Assembly: GCF_021277265.1 (NCBI RefSeq)
Contig: NZ_JAJSOH010000007.1
Coordinates: 1 to 64,000 of the forward strand
Source of the DNA: Kineosporia rhizophila
Lineage (GTDB): Bacteria > Actinomycetota > Actinomycetes > Actinomycetales > Kineosporiaceae
DNA length: 64,000 nt
Direction of reading: 5' to 3'
Made by a program: the position numbers and the translations under genes. The notes under the pieces were generated by a model. The model saw only the letters and a list, made by a program, of their open reading frames with translations, was not told the DNA's origin and made no database searches. Each line of letters begins with the position of its first letter. Position 1 is the stretch's first letter. Shown in pieces: positions 55,391 to 62,881 of this stretch.

Positions 55391-56167
55391 GTGACACCCG
55401 AACTGCCGACCCCCAGCATTACCTGGCTGGGGCACTCGACCGTCGTGCTGGACATCGGCGGGGCCCGACTGATCACCGATCCGCTGCTGCGTAAGCACAA
55501 CTGGCCGCTACGCCGAAGGGGTGGGCGCCCAGCGACGGCTTCGTGGTCTCAGCCCGATCTGGTGCTCCTGTCGCACCTGCACCACGACCACGCCGAGCTG
55601 CCCTCCCTGCGGCTGCTGAGAGACGTCCCCGTGCTGACCGCTGCCGAGAACGCGGTCTGGCTCCGGCGCAAGGGCCTGAACGGGCTCGACGCGGAGGGCA
55701 AGTGGTACGACCTGCCCGGGACCGACGTGCGGGTGCGTCTGGTCCGGGCCGACCACGGCCACCGACCAATGCCGCACCGACCCAACTCAGCCGGCGGACA
55801 CCTCGTCCAAAAGCCGGGGTTCACTGTTTATGTCGCGGGCGACACCAGCCTTTACGGCGAGATGTCCGATCTACCCCAGCTGGCCGAGGCTCCCATCGAC
55901 GTGGCGATCGTCCCCATCGGTGGTTGGGGCCCCCGTCTTTCGGGTGGGCACATGGACGCCGAACAAGCGGCCCGCGCGTGTGCCCTGATCGGCGCGAGGG
56001 CGGCCATTCCGGTGCATTGGGGGACGCTTCACGCGCCGGTGGTGGGTCGGTTCCCCCGAGGGTGGATGGACTTGGGCGGCCCGCTCTTCCAGCAGGCGTT
56101 GAGTCGGCATGCCCCCGACTGCCGGGCCTGGGTTCTTGCTCCCGGCGAAACTGTCAGCGTCCCCTGA
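55391..56167 (+). CDS. MBL-fold metallo-hydrolase (UlaG/NAPE-PLD-like)
   Basis: 258 residues from a GTG; a longer frame to 55361 is not favoured. The metal motif LSHLHHDHAEL (HxHxDH), the next histidine in RADHGHRP, and DVAIVPIGGWG, PVHWGT are typical of the beta-lactamase-like fold subgroup near NAPE-phospholipase D and UlaG. Substrate unknown. A CTGACAG repeat at its stop codon begins an operator-like array before the next gene. Confidence 0.85.
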   Translation: MTPELPTPSITWLGHSTVVLDIGGARLITDPLLRKHNWPLRRRGGRPATASWSQPDLVLLSHLHHDHAELPSLRLLRDVPVLTAAENAVWLRRKGLNGLDAEGKWYDLPGTDVRVRLVRADHGHRPMPHRPNSAGGHLVQKPGFTVYVAGDTSLYGEMSDLPQLAEAPIDVAIVPIGGWGPRLSGGHMDAEQAARACALIGARAAIPVHWGTLHAPVVGRFPRGWMDLGGPLFQQALSRHAPDCRAWVLAPGETVSVP

Positions 56168-56212
56168 CAGCGCATCTCAGAGAATGACAGCGGCGCGTGC
56201 GTCGGCTGACAG
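56151..56212. promoter_or_regulatory. TGACAG/CTGTCA half-site array before the DHA2 pump
   Basis: CTGTCAG at 56151 and CTGACAG at 56164 are inverted with a 6-base gap, and further TGACAG copies lie at 56185 and 56207. The direct copies are 20 and 22 bases apart, on one face of the helix. The array covers the region before the GTG at 56237. Confidence 0.5.
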
Positions 56213-56236
56213 TCTCTGCCCCGAATCTCGACTCTC

Positions 56237-57712
56237 GTGACCTCTACTACGCCTGAAACCTTGACCGCGGGCCTCTCGCCCAGCCGCACCTACACCTCCC
56301 TACGCGCCGCCTGGATCCCCCTGGCCGCCCTCTGTCTGGCCTTCTTCGTCGAGATGGTCGACAACACGCTGCTCTCGATCGCCCTGCCGACCATCGGCCG
56401 CGACCTGGGCAGCGGCACCACCGCGCTGCAGTGGGTCACCGGCGCCTACTCCCTGACCTTCGGCGGGCTGCTGCTCACCGCCGGCTCGATGGCCGACCGG
56501 CTCGGCCGCCGGCGCGTGCTGCTGGTCGGCCTGGCGGTGTTCGGGCTGCTCAGCCTGACCGTGATCGCGGTGACCGGGCCCGGCCAGCTGATCGCCCTGC
56601 GCGCCTGCCTGGGCGTGGCCGCCGCGGCGATGGCGCCGATCACCAACTCGCTGGTCTTCCGGCTCTTCGACGATGCGGCCCTGCGGATGCGGGCGATGAC
56701 CGTCATGATCACCGTCGGCCTGTCCGGCTTCGTCCTCGGCCCGCTGCTCGGCGGCACCGCCCTGGCCCACTTCGACTGGCAGTGGCTGCTCATCATCAAC
56801 GCCCCGATCGCCCTGATCGCCTTCATCGGGGTGCGCCTCGGGGTCCCCGCCGACCGGCGCGAGGACCTCACCGACGACAAGCTCGACCTGACCGGCGCCG
56901 TGCTCAGCGTGGCCACCATCGGCCTGGCCTGCTACTCACTGACCGCCGGCGTGGAGTACGGCTGGGACTCGCTGGTCACCATCGCCTCGGTGCTCGGGGC
57001 CGTGATCGCCGCGGTGACCTTCGTCCGGCACGAACGCCGCACCCCGGCCCCGATGCTCGACCTGAGTCTGTTCTCCGGCGGCACCGTGCGCGGCGCCGTG
57101 ATCGCCCAGCTCGGCACCTCGATCGCCATGGCCAGCGTGATGTTCGGGCTGATCCTGCACTTCCAGTACGCCTACGGCTGGAGCCCGGTGCGGGCCGGCC
57201 TGGCCAACCTGCCGATCATCGTCACCATGCTGGCCGCCTCCCCGCTGTCCGAGACGCTGGCCAAGCGCTTCGGGCACCGCATCGCCTGCCTGATCGCGGC
57301 GGCGCTGCTGGCCGGCTCCCTGGCCGGGCTGGCCTGGGGCGTCGGGCACGGCTACCTGCCCATCGCGGTGTCGATGGTGGCGATGACCATCGGCCTGCGC
57401 ACGGTCATGACGATCTGCGCGGTGGCCCTGATCGACGCCGTGCCCGCCAACCGCACCTCGATCGGCGCCGCGCTCAACGACACCGCCCAGGAGGTCGGCT
57501 CCAGTGTGGGCACCGCCCTGGTCGGCACCCTGATCGCCGCCCTGGTCACCACCCAGCTGCCGGCCGGCCGCTGGAGCGAGAGCCTGATCGCCTCGTTCTT
57601 CCACGGCGAGCAGATCACCTACTCGGTGCTCGCGGTGGTGGTCGGCCTGATCGCGGCGGGCGGCGCGCTCACCCTGACCGACTCCCGCTCCACCGACGAG
57701 CACCCGGCCTGA
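56237..57712 (+). CDS. DHA2-type MFS multidrug transporter
   Basis: 491 residues, fourteen hydrophobic segments. VEMVDNTLLSIALPTIGRDLG in helix 1 (motif D), loop motif ADRLGRRRVL, and GFVLGPLLGGTALAHFDWQWLLIINAPI (antiporter motif C) place it with QacA/EmrB proton-driven drug exporters. Starts from GTG. It follows the MBL gene by 69 bases with an operator-like array between; no dedicated regulator gene lies alongside. Confidence 0.93.
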   Translation: MTSTTPETLTAGLSPSRTYTSLRAAWIPLAALCLAFFVEMVDNTLLSIALPTIGRDLGSGTTALQWVTGAYSLTFGGLLLTAGSMADRLGRRRVLLVGLAVFGLLSLTVIAVTGPGQLIALRACLGVAAAAMAPITNSLVFRLFDDAALRMRAMTVMITVGLSGFVLGPLLGGTALAHFDWQWLLIINAPIALIAFIGVRLGVPADRREDLTDDKLDLTGAVLSVATIGLACYSLTAGVEYGWDSLVTIASVLGAVIAAVTFVRHERRTPAPMLDLSLFSGGTVRGAVIAQLGTSIAMASVMFGLILHFQYAYGWSPVRAGLANLPIIVTMLAASPLSETLAKRFGHRIACLIAAALLAGSLAGLAWGVGHGYLPIAVSMVAMTIGLRTVMTICAVALIDAVPANRTSIGAALNDTAQEVGSSVGTALVGTLIAALVTTQLPAGRWSESLIASFFHGEQITYSVLAVVVGLIAAGGALTLTDSRSTDEHPA

Positions 57713-57714
57713 GA

Positions 57715-58677
57715 TCAGCCGGCGGTGCGGAACTCGCGCGGCGGGGTCGTGCTCAGCGAGAGCATGTCCAGCAGGTACTTCTGGAACCCGGCGGCGTCGA
57801 TCTCCTCGATCACCGTGGCGTTCGGCGCCAGCCCGTGCACGCCCCACGACATCGCCGCGTAGCCCCGGGTCAGCTCCGAGCCGGTCTCGATGTCGACGTT
57901 GTACTCGGCCGAGCGGGTGATGAGCTCGGGCCGCAGCAGCACGGCCACCGAGAGCGAGTCCGGGTGGGTGGTGCCGGGGATGCCCACGCTCTCGTCGAAG
58001 GCCAGGGTGGCCGAGCAGACGCTGGTGAAGAAGCGGGCCAGCGGGGTGTCGATGGCGGCGATCCGCTCGAGCACGTCCCGGCCGAAGACGGCCTGCTGCA
58101 GGGTGAGCGGGGCCCAGGGCACCACGGTGATCCGGAAACCGGCGTCGAACACGATCTTCGCGGCCTCGGGGTCGACGTAGAAGTTGAACTCGGCCGCCGC
58201 CGTGATGTTTCCGCGCGCGTTGTTCGAACCGCCCATCACCACCAGGTGCTTCACCTGGGAGGCGAACTCGGGACGCTTGCGCACGGCGAGGGCGATGTTG
58301 GTGAGCGGGCCGATCGCCACGATGTTCAGCTCGCCCTCGGCCTCCTCGGCCAGGCGCAGCAGGGCGTCCACCGCGTGCTCGGTCTCGGGGGAGTAGCCGG
58401 TGAAGTCCATGTCCAGACCGCCCGCACCGTCGCCGTGGACGTTCTCGGCGGAGGCCCAGGGGCGCACCAGGGGAAGCCGGCTGCCCAGGTACATCGGCAC
58501 CTGCTGGTCGGCCACGTTGAAGGTCATGAAGGCGTTCTTGACCTGACGGTCGAAGCCCACGTTGCCGGCCACCATGGTGATCGCCCGCAGATCGGCCTCG
58601 GGGGTCAGCAGACCGGCCAGGATCGCCACGCAGTCGTCCTGCGCGGTGTCGGTGTCGATCACCAGGGGGATGGTCAC
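57715..58677 (-). CDS. nucleoside hydrolase
   Basis: 320 residues. Enzymes of this family split ribonucleosides into base and ribose with a calcium-bound aspartate cluster. The N-terminal motif is DTDTAQDD, not the usual DTDPGxDD, but the ligand aspartates D8? and D10, D14, D15 are in place. NIVAIGPLTNIALA, VVMGGSNN and the NFYVDPEAAKIVF region are conserved. The altered loop may widen or change the substrate. Ends 2 bases after the convergent MFS gene. Confidence 0.88.
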   Translation of the reverse strand: MTIPLVIDTDTAQDDCVAILAGLLTPEADLRAITMVAGNVGFDRQVKNAFMTFNVADQQVPMYLGSRLPLVRPWASAENVHGDGAGGLDMDFTGYSPETEHAVDALLRLAEEAEGELNIVAIGPLTNIALAVRKRPEFASQVKHLVVMGGSNNARGNITAAAEFNFYVDPEAAKIVFDAGFRITVVPWAPLTLQQAVFGRDVLERIAAIDTPLARFFTSVCSATLAFDESVGIPGTTHPDSLSVAVLLRPELITRSAEYNVDIETGSELTRGYAAMSWGVHGLAPNATVIEEIDAAGFQKYLLDMLSLSTTPPREFRTAG

Positions 58678-58769
58678 TTCCGGGCTCCGTTCTTCGTCTG
58701 GCCTGTCGCCAGCAATCTAGCCCGCCGCAGGAGGCCCTCCTCGCCAGGGGAAGGGCCTCCGGCGGGAGC

Positions 58770-59342
58770 TCAGCCGGCGATCGCGAACCCTCCGGTCCAG
58801 CTGATCTTCTCGCTCGCCGCCAGGGTGAGCTGCAGGAAACCGACGGCCTCGAGTTCACGGGCCCGGCTGAGCGCACCGGCGTCCACGGCCTTCAGCCCAC
58901 CCGCGCCGACCACGGCGGACAGGGCCTGCTTGGCGTCCTGGTCGTCACCGGCGATCAGCACGGTGGTGGGCTGGGAGCCGACGGCCTGGCTCTGCAGGGT
59001 GGCCGCGAAGTTGGTGTTGAACGCCTTGAGCACCCGTGAGCCGGGCAGGGCGGCGGCCAGGGCGGCGGCGGAGGAGGAGTCGGCCGGGACGGTCAGTGAG
59101 TCGAAGGTCTCGAAGTTCAGCGGGTTGCTGATGTCGACCACGACCTTGCCGTCCAGCTCTTCCTTGCGGGCCGCCACGATCTCGGCGAGCGCGCCGTGCG
59201 GCACGGCCAGCACGACGATGTCGCCGGTGGCCGGGTTCGCGTTGTGCCGCCCCAGCGACTGGGCCGTGTTGCCGCCCCTGGTCACCAGCTCCGCGATGAC
59301 GGTGCCCATGGTGCCGGTCCCGATGATGCTCACGTGCGTCAT
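58770..59342 (-). CDS. NADP-binding F420-dependent reductase-like protein
   Basis: 190 residues. Rossmann motif IIGTGTMGTVIAELV with N-terminal strand, then DIVVLAVPHGAL, VVDISNPLN and VLKAFNTNFAATL mark the F420H2:NADP+ oxidoreductase-like (pfam03807) family. Single-domain length is normal. Which cofactor it truly uses is not shown. Upstream a perfect 12-base palindrome (59407-59418) sits where a regulator of the MarR/HxlR type would bind. Confidence 0.87.
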   Translation of the reverse strand: MTHVSIIGTGTMGTVIAELVTRGGNTAQSLGRHNANPATGDIVVLAVPHGALAEIVAARKEELDGKVVVDISNPLNFETFDSLTVPADSSSAAALAAALPGSRVLKAFNTNFAATLQSQAVGSQPTTVLIAGDDQDAKQALSAVVGAGGLKAVDAGALSRARELEAVGFLQLTLAASEKISWTGGFAIAG

Positions 59343-59406
59343 GTCGTGCTCCTCGTGCTCGATGTCCGGTGCCTGTCGGTGACCGGGCTTACCGAGGACA
59401 AGCTAA

Positions 59407-59418
59407 TTGAAGCTTCAA
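59407..59418. promoter_or_regulatory. palindrome TTGAAGCTTCAA
   Basis: Perfect 12-base palindrome in the 146-base gap between the reductase (start 59342) and the phosphodiesterase (start 59489). It lies in a local AT-rich patch, with likely promoter elements around it. Confidence 0.45.
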
Positions 59419-59476
59419 GTATTTCTGGTGATCAAGGTGACCTGAGGCACGCCGCCGGACCGGGCGCGCGAGCGGC

Positions 59477-59482
59477 TAGCCT
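59477..59482 (+). promoter_or_regulatory. -10 hexamer TAGCCT, leaderless start
   Basis: TAGCCT ends 6 bases before the GTG at 59489. Confidence 0.45.
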
Positions 59483-59488
59483 CGTGCG

Positions 59489-61615
59489 GTGCCGAACGGG
59501 CTGAGCATCTCGAGCCGTGACCTGCGCGACGCCCTGATCGGTCTGGTCCCGAACGCGGCGGCGCTGCTGGTCTCGTCGTGGATCCTCGCCGGGCTGGAGA
59601 TCGCGCACTGGTGGTGGGCCTTCGCGGTGGCGGCGGTCACGGCCGGGTTCGACGCGCTGGTCCGCCCCACCCTGCGCCTGATCGCCGGGTTCGCCGGGGC
59701 GATCACCGCGCTGGTGCTCGGCCTCAGCGCCCAGGTGGCCCTGATCACGGCGGCCCTGGTGCTGGTGCCGGGGGTCTACGTCAGCGGGGTCGAGGCCGCC
59801 GCCCAGGCCCTGCTCCTGGTCGCCCTGCTCGCCGCGGTCACCCGCTGGCTGGTCGGCGTCAACGACAGTTCCTACATCGTGGCCGATCTCATCCGGCGCG
59901 GGGAGTCCCGTCGGCGCCGCAGAGGACGGCCGGTCGACGAGGATGACCCCTGTGGTGTGGTCATCGTCCAGATCGACGGCCTGCCCTACCCTTTGCTGGG
60001 CAACGGGATCGTCTCGGGTGTGCTGCCCACGCTTTCGCGGTGGGTGCGCTCGGGCTCGCACGAGATGACGCCGTGGTGGGCCCAGGTGCCCTCGACCACC
60101 CCGGCGAGCCAGGCCGGGATCCTGCACGGCCGCAACGACGGCATCCCGGCCTTCCGCTGGTACGAGAAGGACACCGGACGGCTCGTGGTGGCCAACCGCC
60201 CGGACGACGCGGCGACCATCGAGGCCCGCCTGTCCGACGGGCACGGGCTGCTGGCCGACGGCGGGGTCAGCGTCTCGAACATGTTCAGCGGGGACGCGCC
60301 CACCGCCCTGATGGTGATGAGCCGGGCCGCCCGCCGCGGTGACCTCGGACCGGGCAGCTCCTACATCCGTTTCTTCTTCAGCCCTTTCGTCCTGGCCCGG
60401 GCGCTGGTGCTGACCGTGGCGGAGATCGTGAAGGAGCTGTACCAGGGCCGCCAGCAACGGGTCCGGGGGATCGAGCCGCGGATCCGGCGGCGCGGTTCGT
60501 ACGTGGCTCTGCGCGGTCTCACCAACGTCGTCCTGCGCGACCTCAACGTCGCGCTGGTCGCCGAGCACATGATGGCCGGGGCTCCGGTGATCTACGTCGA
60601 CTTCGTCGACTACGACGAGATCGCCCACCACGCCGGGGTGATGCGCCCCGAGTCGATGGACGCCCTGGCCGGCATCGACCTGGTGCTGCACACCCTGCAG
60701 CGGGTCGCCGACGCCGCCCCGCGCAACTACGAGTTCGTCGTGCTCTCCGACCACGGCCAGAGCCAGGGCGCCACCTTCCGGCAACTGACGGGGCGCACCC
60801 TGGAAGCCGCGGTGCGGGAACACTCCGGAGCCGCGTCGGCGGTCGCCGAGACCGGGGACGTCGAAGGCTGGGGCCCACTCAACGCCCTCCTCACCGACGT
60901 CCTGGCCACGGCTCGTCCCAAGACCCGCCGGGCGCTGAGACGCATGGACCGCGCCGACGAGGCCGGTGTCATCGTCGGCCCCCAGCGTTCCGGCCCGGCC
61001 GACCTCAGTGAGCGCCCGGAACTGGTCGTGGTCGGCTCCGGCAACCTCGGCCTGGTCTGGTTCCCCCGCCTTCCCGGCCGCGTCACCGTCGAGACGTTCA
61101 CCGAACAGCATCCCGGCCTGATCCCCGGCCTCCTCACCGAGCCCGGCATCGCCTTCGTGGTGGCCGACAGCGCGCGTGGTCCCCTCGTGCTGGGCCGCTC
61201 GGGTGTACGAGTTCTGCTTGAAGACGTCGTAGAGGGGCACGATCCGCTGTCCGGCTTCGGCCCGCGGGCCGCCGCAGACCTTCTGAGGGTGGCCGAGATG
61301 AAGGTGGCACCAGACCTTTACGTGCATTCCACGTTGCATGCGCGCACCGGCGAGGTGCATGCGTTCGAGGAACTGGTCGGCTCGCACGGTGGACTGGGCG
61401 GCTGGCAGAACCAGGCCGTGCTGGTGCACCCCGCCGGCTGGGAGATCGACGAGGACCTCCTGGACCGCAGTGTTCCCGGTGAGGAGATGCTCTACGGCGC
61501 GGGCAGCGTGCACCAGCAACTCGTGCGCTGGCTCGAACGAATCGGCGCCCGGCGTGCTGAGCCTGTTGATGGGGTTCCTGGACCAGGACGACGTCATCTC
61601 ACCGACACCATGTAG
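59489..61615 (+). CDS. membrane-anchored phosphodiesterase/phosphatase with holin-like N-terminus
   Basis: 708 residues. The N-terminal ~130 residues have four hydrophobic segments in the pattern of the mycobacterial four-helix holin (superfamily IV) domain. The rest is an alkaline-phosphatase-superfamily domain: D163 (VIVQIDGLPY), a Thr/Ser nucleophile region (PSTTPASQAG), DFVDYDEIAHHAG, SDHGQSQG and SHGGLGG. This supports two metal ions and cleavage of a phosphate ester. Such fusions occur in actinobacteria without known substrate. The domain is not evidence of a phage. Ends overlapping a convergent small gene by 22 bases. Confidence 0.85.
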   Translation: MPNGLSISSRDLRDALIGLVPNAAALLVSSWILAGLEIAHWWWAFAVAAVTAGFDALVRPTLRLIAGFAGAITALVLGLSAQVALITAALVLVPGVYVSGVEAAAQALLLVALLAAVTRWLVGVNDSSYIVADLIRRGESRRRRRGRPVDEDDPCGVVIVQIDGLPYPLLGNGIVSGVLPTLSRWVRSGSHEMTPWWAQVPSTTPASQAGILHGRNDGIPAFRWYEKDTGRLVVANRPDDAATIEARLSDGHGLLADGGVSVSNMFSGDAPTALMVMSRAARRGDLGPGSSYIRFFFSPFVLARALVLTVAEIVKELYQGRQQRVRGIEPRIRRRGSYVALRGLTNVVLRDLNVALVAEHMMAGAPVIYVDFVDYDEIAHHAGVMRPESMDALAGIDLVLHTLQRVADAAPRNYEFVVLSDHGQSQGATFRQLTGRTLEAAVREHSGAASAVAETGDVEGWGPLNALLTDVLATARPKTRRALRRMDRADEAGVIVGPQRSGPADLSERPELVVVGSGNLGLVWFPRLPGRVTVETFTEQHPGLIPGLLTEPGIAFVVADSARGPLVLGRSGVRVLLEDVVEGHDPLSGFGPRAAADLLRVAEMKVAPDLYVHSTLHARTGEVHAFEELVGSHGGLGGWQNQAVLVHPAGWEIDEDLLDRSVPGEEMLYGAGSVHQQLVRWLERIGARRAEPVDGVPGPGRRHLTDTM

Positions 61616-61935
61616 GTGCCCAGCCTCCAGATCGCCCGTAGCAGTAGCGCGAAGAAGGCAGCGGTCACGCCGGCGGCCAGGAAGATCACTACGTTGACGG
61701 CGTCAGGTACCAAGCTCTTGCTGCTTCCGTCTGTATAACGGCACTCGGCCCTCAGCGGGAACAGCTCGGTGCGCAGTTCCAGAGGGCGGGCGGACGGCGC
61801 CCAACCGCAGGTGTGCTCGATGCCCTGAAGGCCCCCGTCGAAGGCAAAAACGCAGGCGAACCAGATGGCGAGGCTCGAAAAAGCGCTGAGTACAGTGAGT
61901 ACGGTGTACAGGAGGACCCGCCCGAAGGGATGCAC
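61594..61935 (-). CDS. small two-helix membrane protein
   Basis: 113 residues from a GTG. Hydrophobic segments lie at about 7-32 and 80-102, with an outside loop of ~45 residues holding two cysteines (EHTCGWAP and AECRYTDG) that may pair. A leaderless-type promoter (TAGAGT, 6 bases before the GTG) supports it. I do not recognise the family. Confidence 0.65.
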   Translation of the reverse strand: MHPFGRVLLYTVLTVLSAFSSLAIWFACVFAFDGGLQGIEHTCGWAPSARPLELRTELFPLRAECRYTDGSSKSLVPDAVNVVIFLAAGVTAAFFALLLRAIWRLGTYMVSVR

Positions 61936-61941
61936 GACCGC

Positions 61942-61947
61942 ACTCTA
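61942..61947 (-). promoter_or_regulatory. -10 hexamer TAGAGT before the small membrane protein
   Basis: On the minus strand TAGAGT ends 6 bases before the GTG at 61935. Confidence 0.45.
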
Positions 61948-62165
61948 GGGTGGGCAGCGATCGGGCGGATCATCCTGCGGTACCCGCGGGCTCGTCCTCA
62001 CGTATTGCTCTGCCAGGAAGTTGAGATTCGGTTCGGTGAGACCACGGCATCCTCGGTGAGGAACGACGAGGCGCTGTGCCCCCCCGGGTGGCCTCACGAT
62101 ACGGGAGGGTCGAGCTCAGGACCCTCTCCCAGGGACAGGGTTCGGACCGGCCGAGTGGATCGGCC

Positions 62166-62741
62166 TCAGGCCCGTGGGCGGATGCCGTCCAGGGCCATGG
62201 TCAGCACCCGTTCGCGCTGCTCGTCGTCGCTGTACGCGGATCCGGAGATGCCGCTGATCAGGCGCAGCACGTCCTCGAAGGAGACGTCGGGCCGGGCCTG
62301 GCCGTCGGCCTGGGCGCGCTGCAGCAGGGGGCGCCCGGCCGAGTACATGATCTCCCGGCAGGCGGCGAACATGGCCGAGTCGCGGTTGAGTGCTTCGTAG
62401 ATGGCCCGCTTGGTGGTGGCGTAGCTGACGAACTGCCGCAGCCAGGCTACGAGGGCCGCCCAGGGCTCCAGTCCGGTGAGTTCCTCGGCGCGGCGGGCCA
62501 GGGCCTCGACCTCGTCGACGTAGACGGTCTCGAACAGGTCCTGCCGGGTCGGGAAATTACGGTACAAGGTGCCGATGCCCACCCCGGCGCGGCGGGCGAC
62601 CTCTTCCAGCGAGGCGGACGTGCCCTCCTCGGCGAAGACTTCACGGGCTGCGCCCAGCAGGGCGTCGAAGTTGCGGCGCGCATCAGCCCGCTGCGGCCGG
62701 CGCACCGAGACGTGATGGGCCGGGCCGGGTGCTTCGGTCAC
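62166..62741 (-). CDS. TetR-family regulator of the downstream pump
   Basis: 191 residues from a GTG with AAGGGA upstream. The HTH is RRNFDALLGAAREVFAEEGTSASLEEVARRAGVGIGTLYRNFPTRQDLFETVY, at residues 23-75. The C-terminal helical domain is of the SbtR-like group seen in actinobacterial pump regulators. Divergent from the DHA2 pump at 62882, with two inverted repeats in the 140-base intergenic region. Confidence 0.92.
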   Translation of the reverse strand: MTEAPGPAHHVSVRRPQRADARRNFDALLGAAREVFAEEGTSASLEEVARRAGVGIGTLYRNFPTRQDLFETVYVDEVEALARRAEELTGLEPWAALVAWLRQFVSYATTKRAIYEALNRDSAMFAACREIMYSAGRPLLQRAQADGQARPDVSFEDVLRLISGISGSAYSDDEQRERVLTMALDGIRPRA

Positions 62742-62764
62742 CGCGAGTCCCTTCGTCTTGATTC

Positions 62765-62803
62765 CGGAGGGCCCCCTCCGCTACGGTGGAGGCACCCCTC
62801 CAC
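62765..62803. promoter_or_regulatory. two tandem inverted repeats, probable TetR operator pair
   Basis: CGGAGGG-cc-CCCTCCG (62765-62780) and GTGGAGG-cacc-CCTCCAC (62786-62803) have their centres 22 bases apart, two helical turns. They lie between the divergent TetR and pump genes. Confidence 0.65.
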
Positions 62804-62881
62804 TTTAACAGTCACCGCAGCCTGTCCAGGCCCAGGGGTAATTCCTGCACATCCTTCTCCGTCGCGTACGAAGGATCACTC

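Noticed and set aside
56431..59382. 983-codon open frame across the DHA2 pump and nucleoside hydrolase
   Set aside because: It crosses two well-supported genes in other frames and its product is Arg/Ala-rich without motifs.
59489..59880. Prophage remnant because of the holin-like domain
   Set aside because: No other phage genes, attachment repeats or composition change nearby; the domain is fused to a bacterial enzyme.
59432..61597. 721-codon open frame antisense to the phosphodiesterase
   Set aside because: Composition artefact; the plus-strand gene has clear catalytic motifs.
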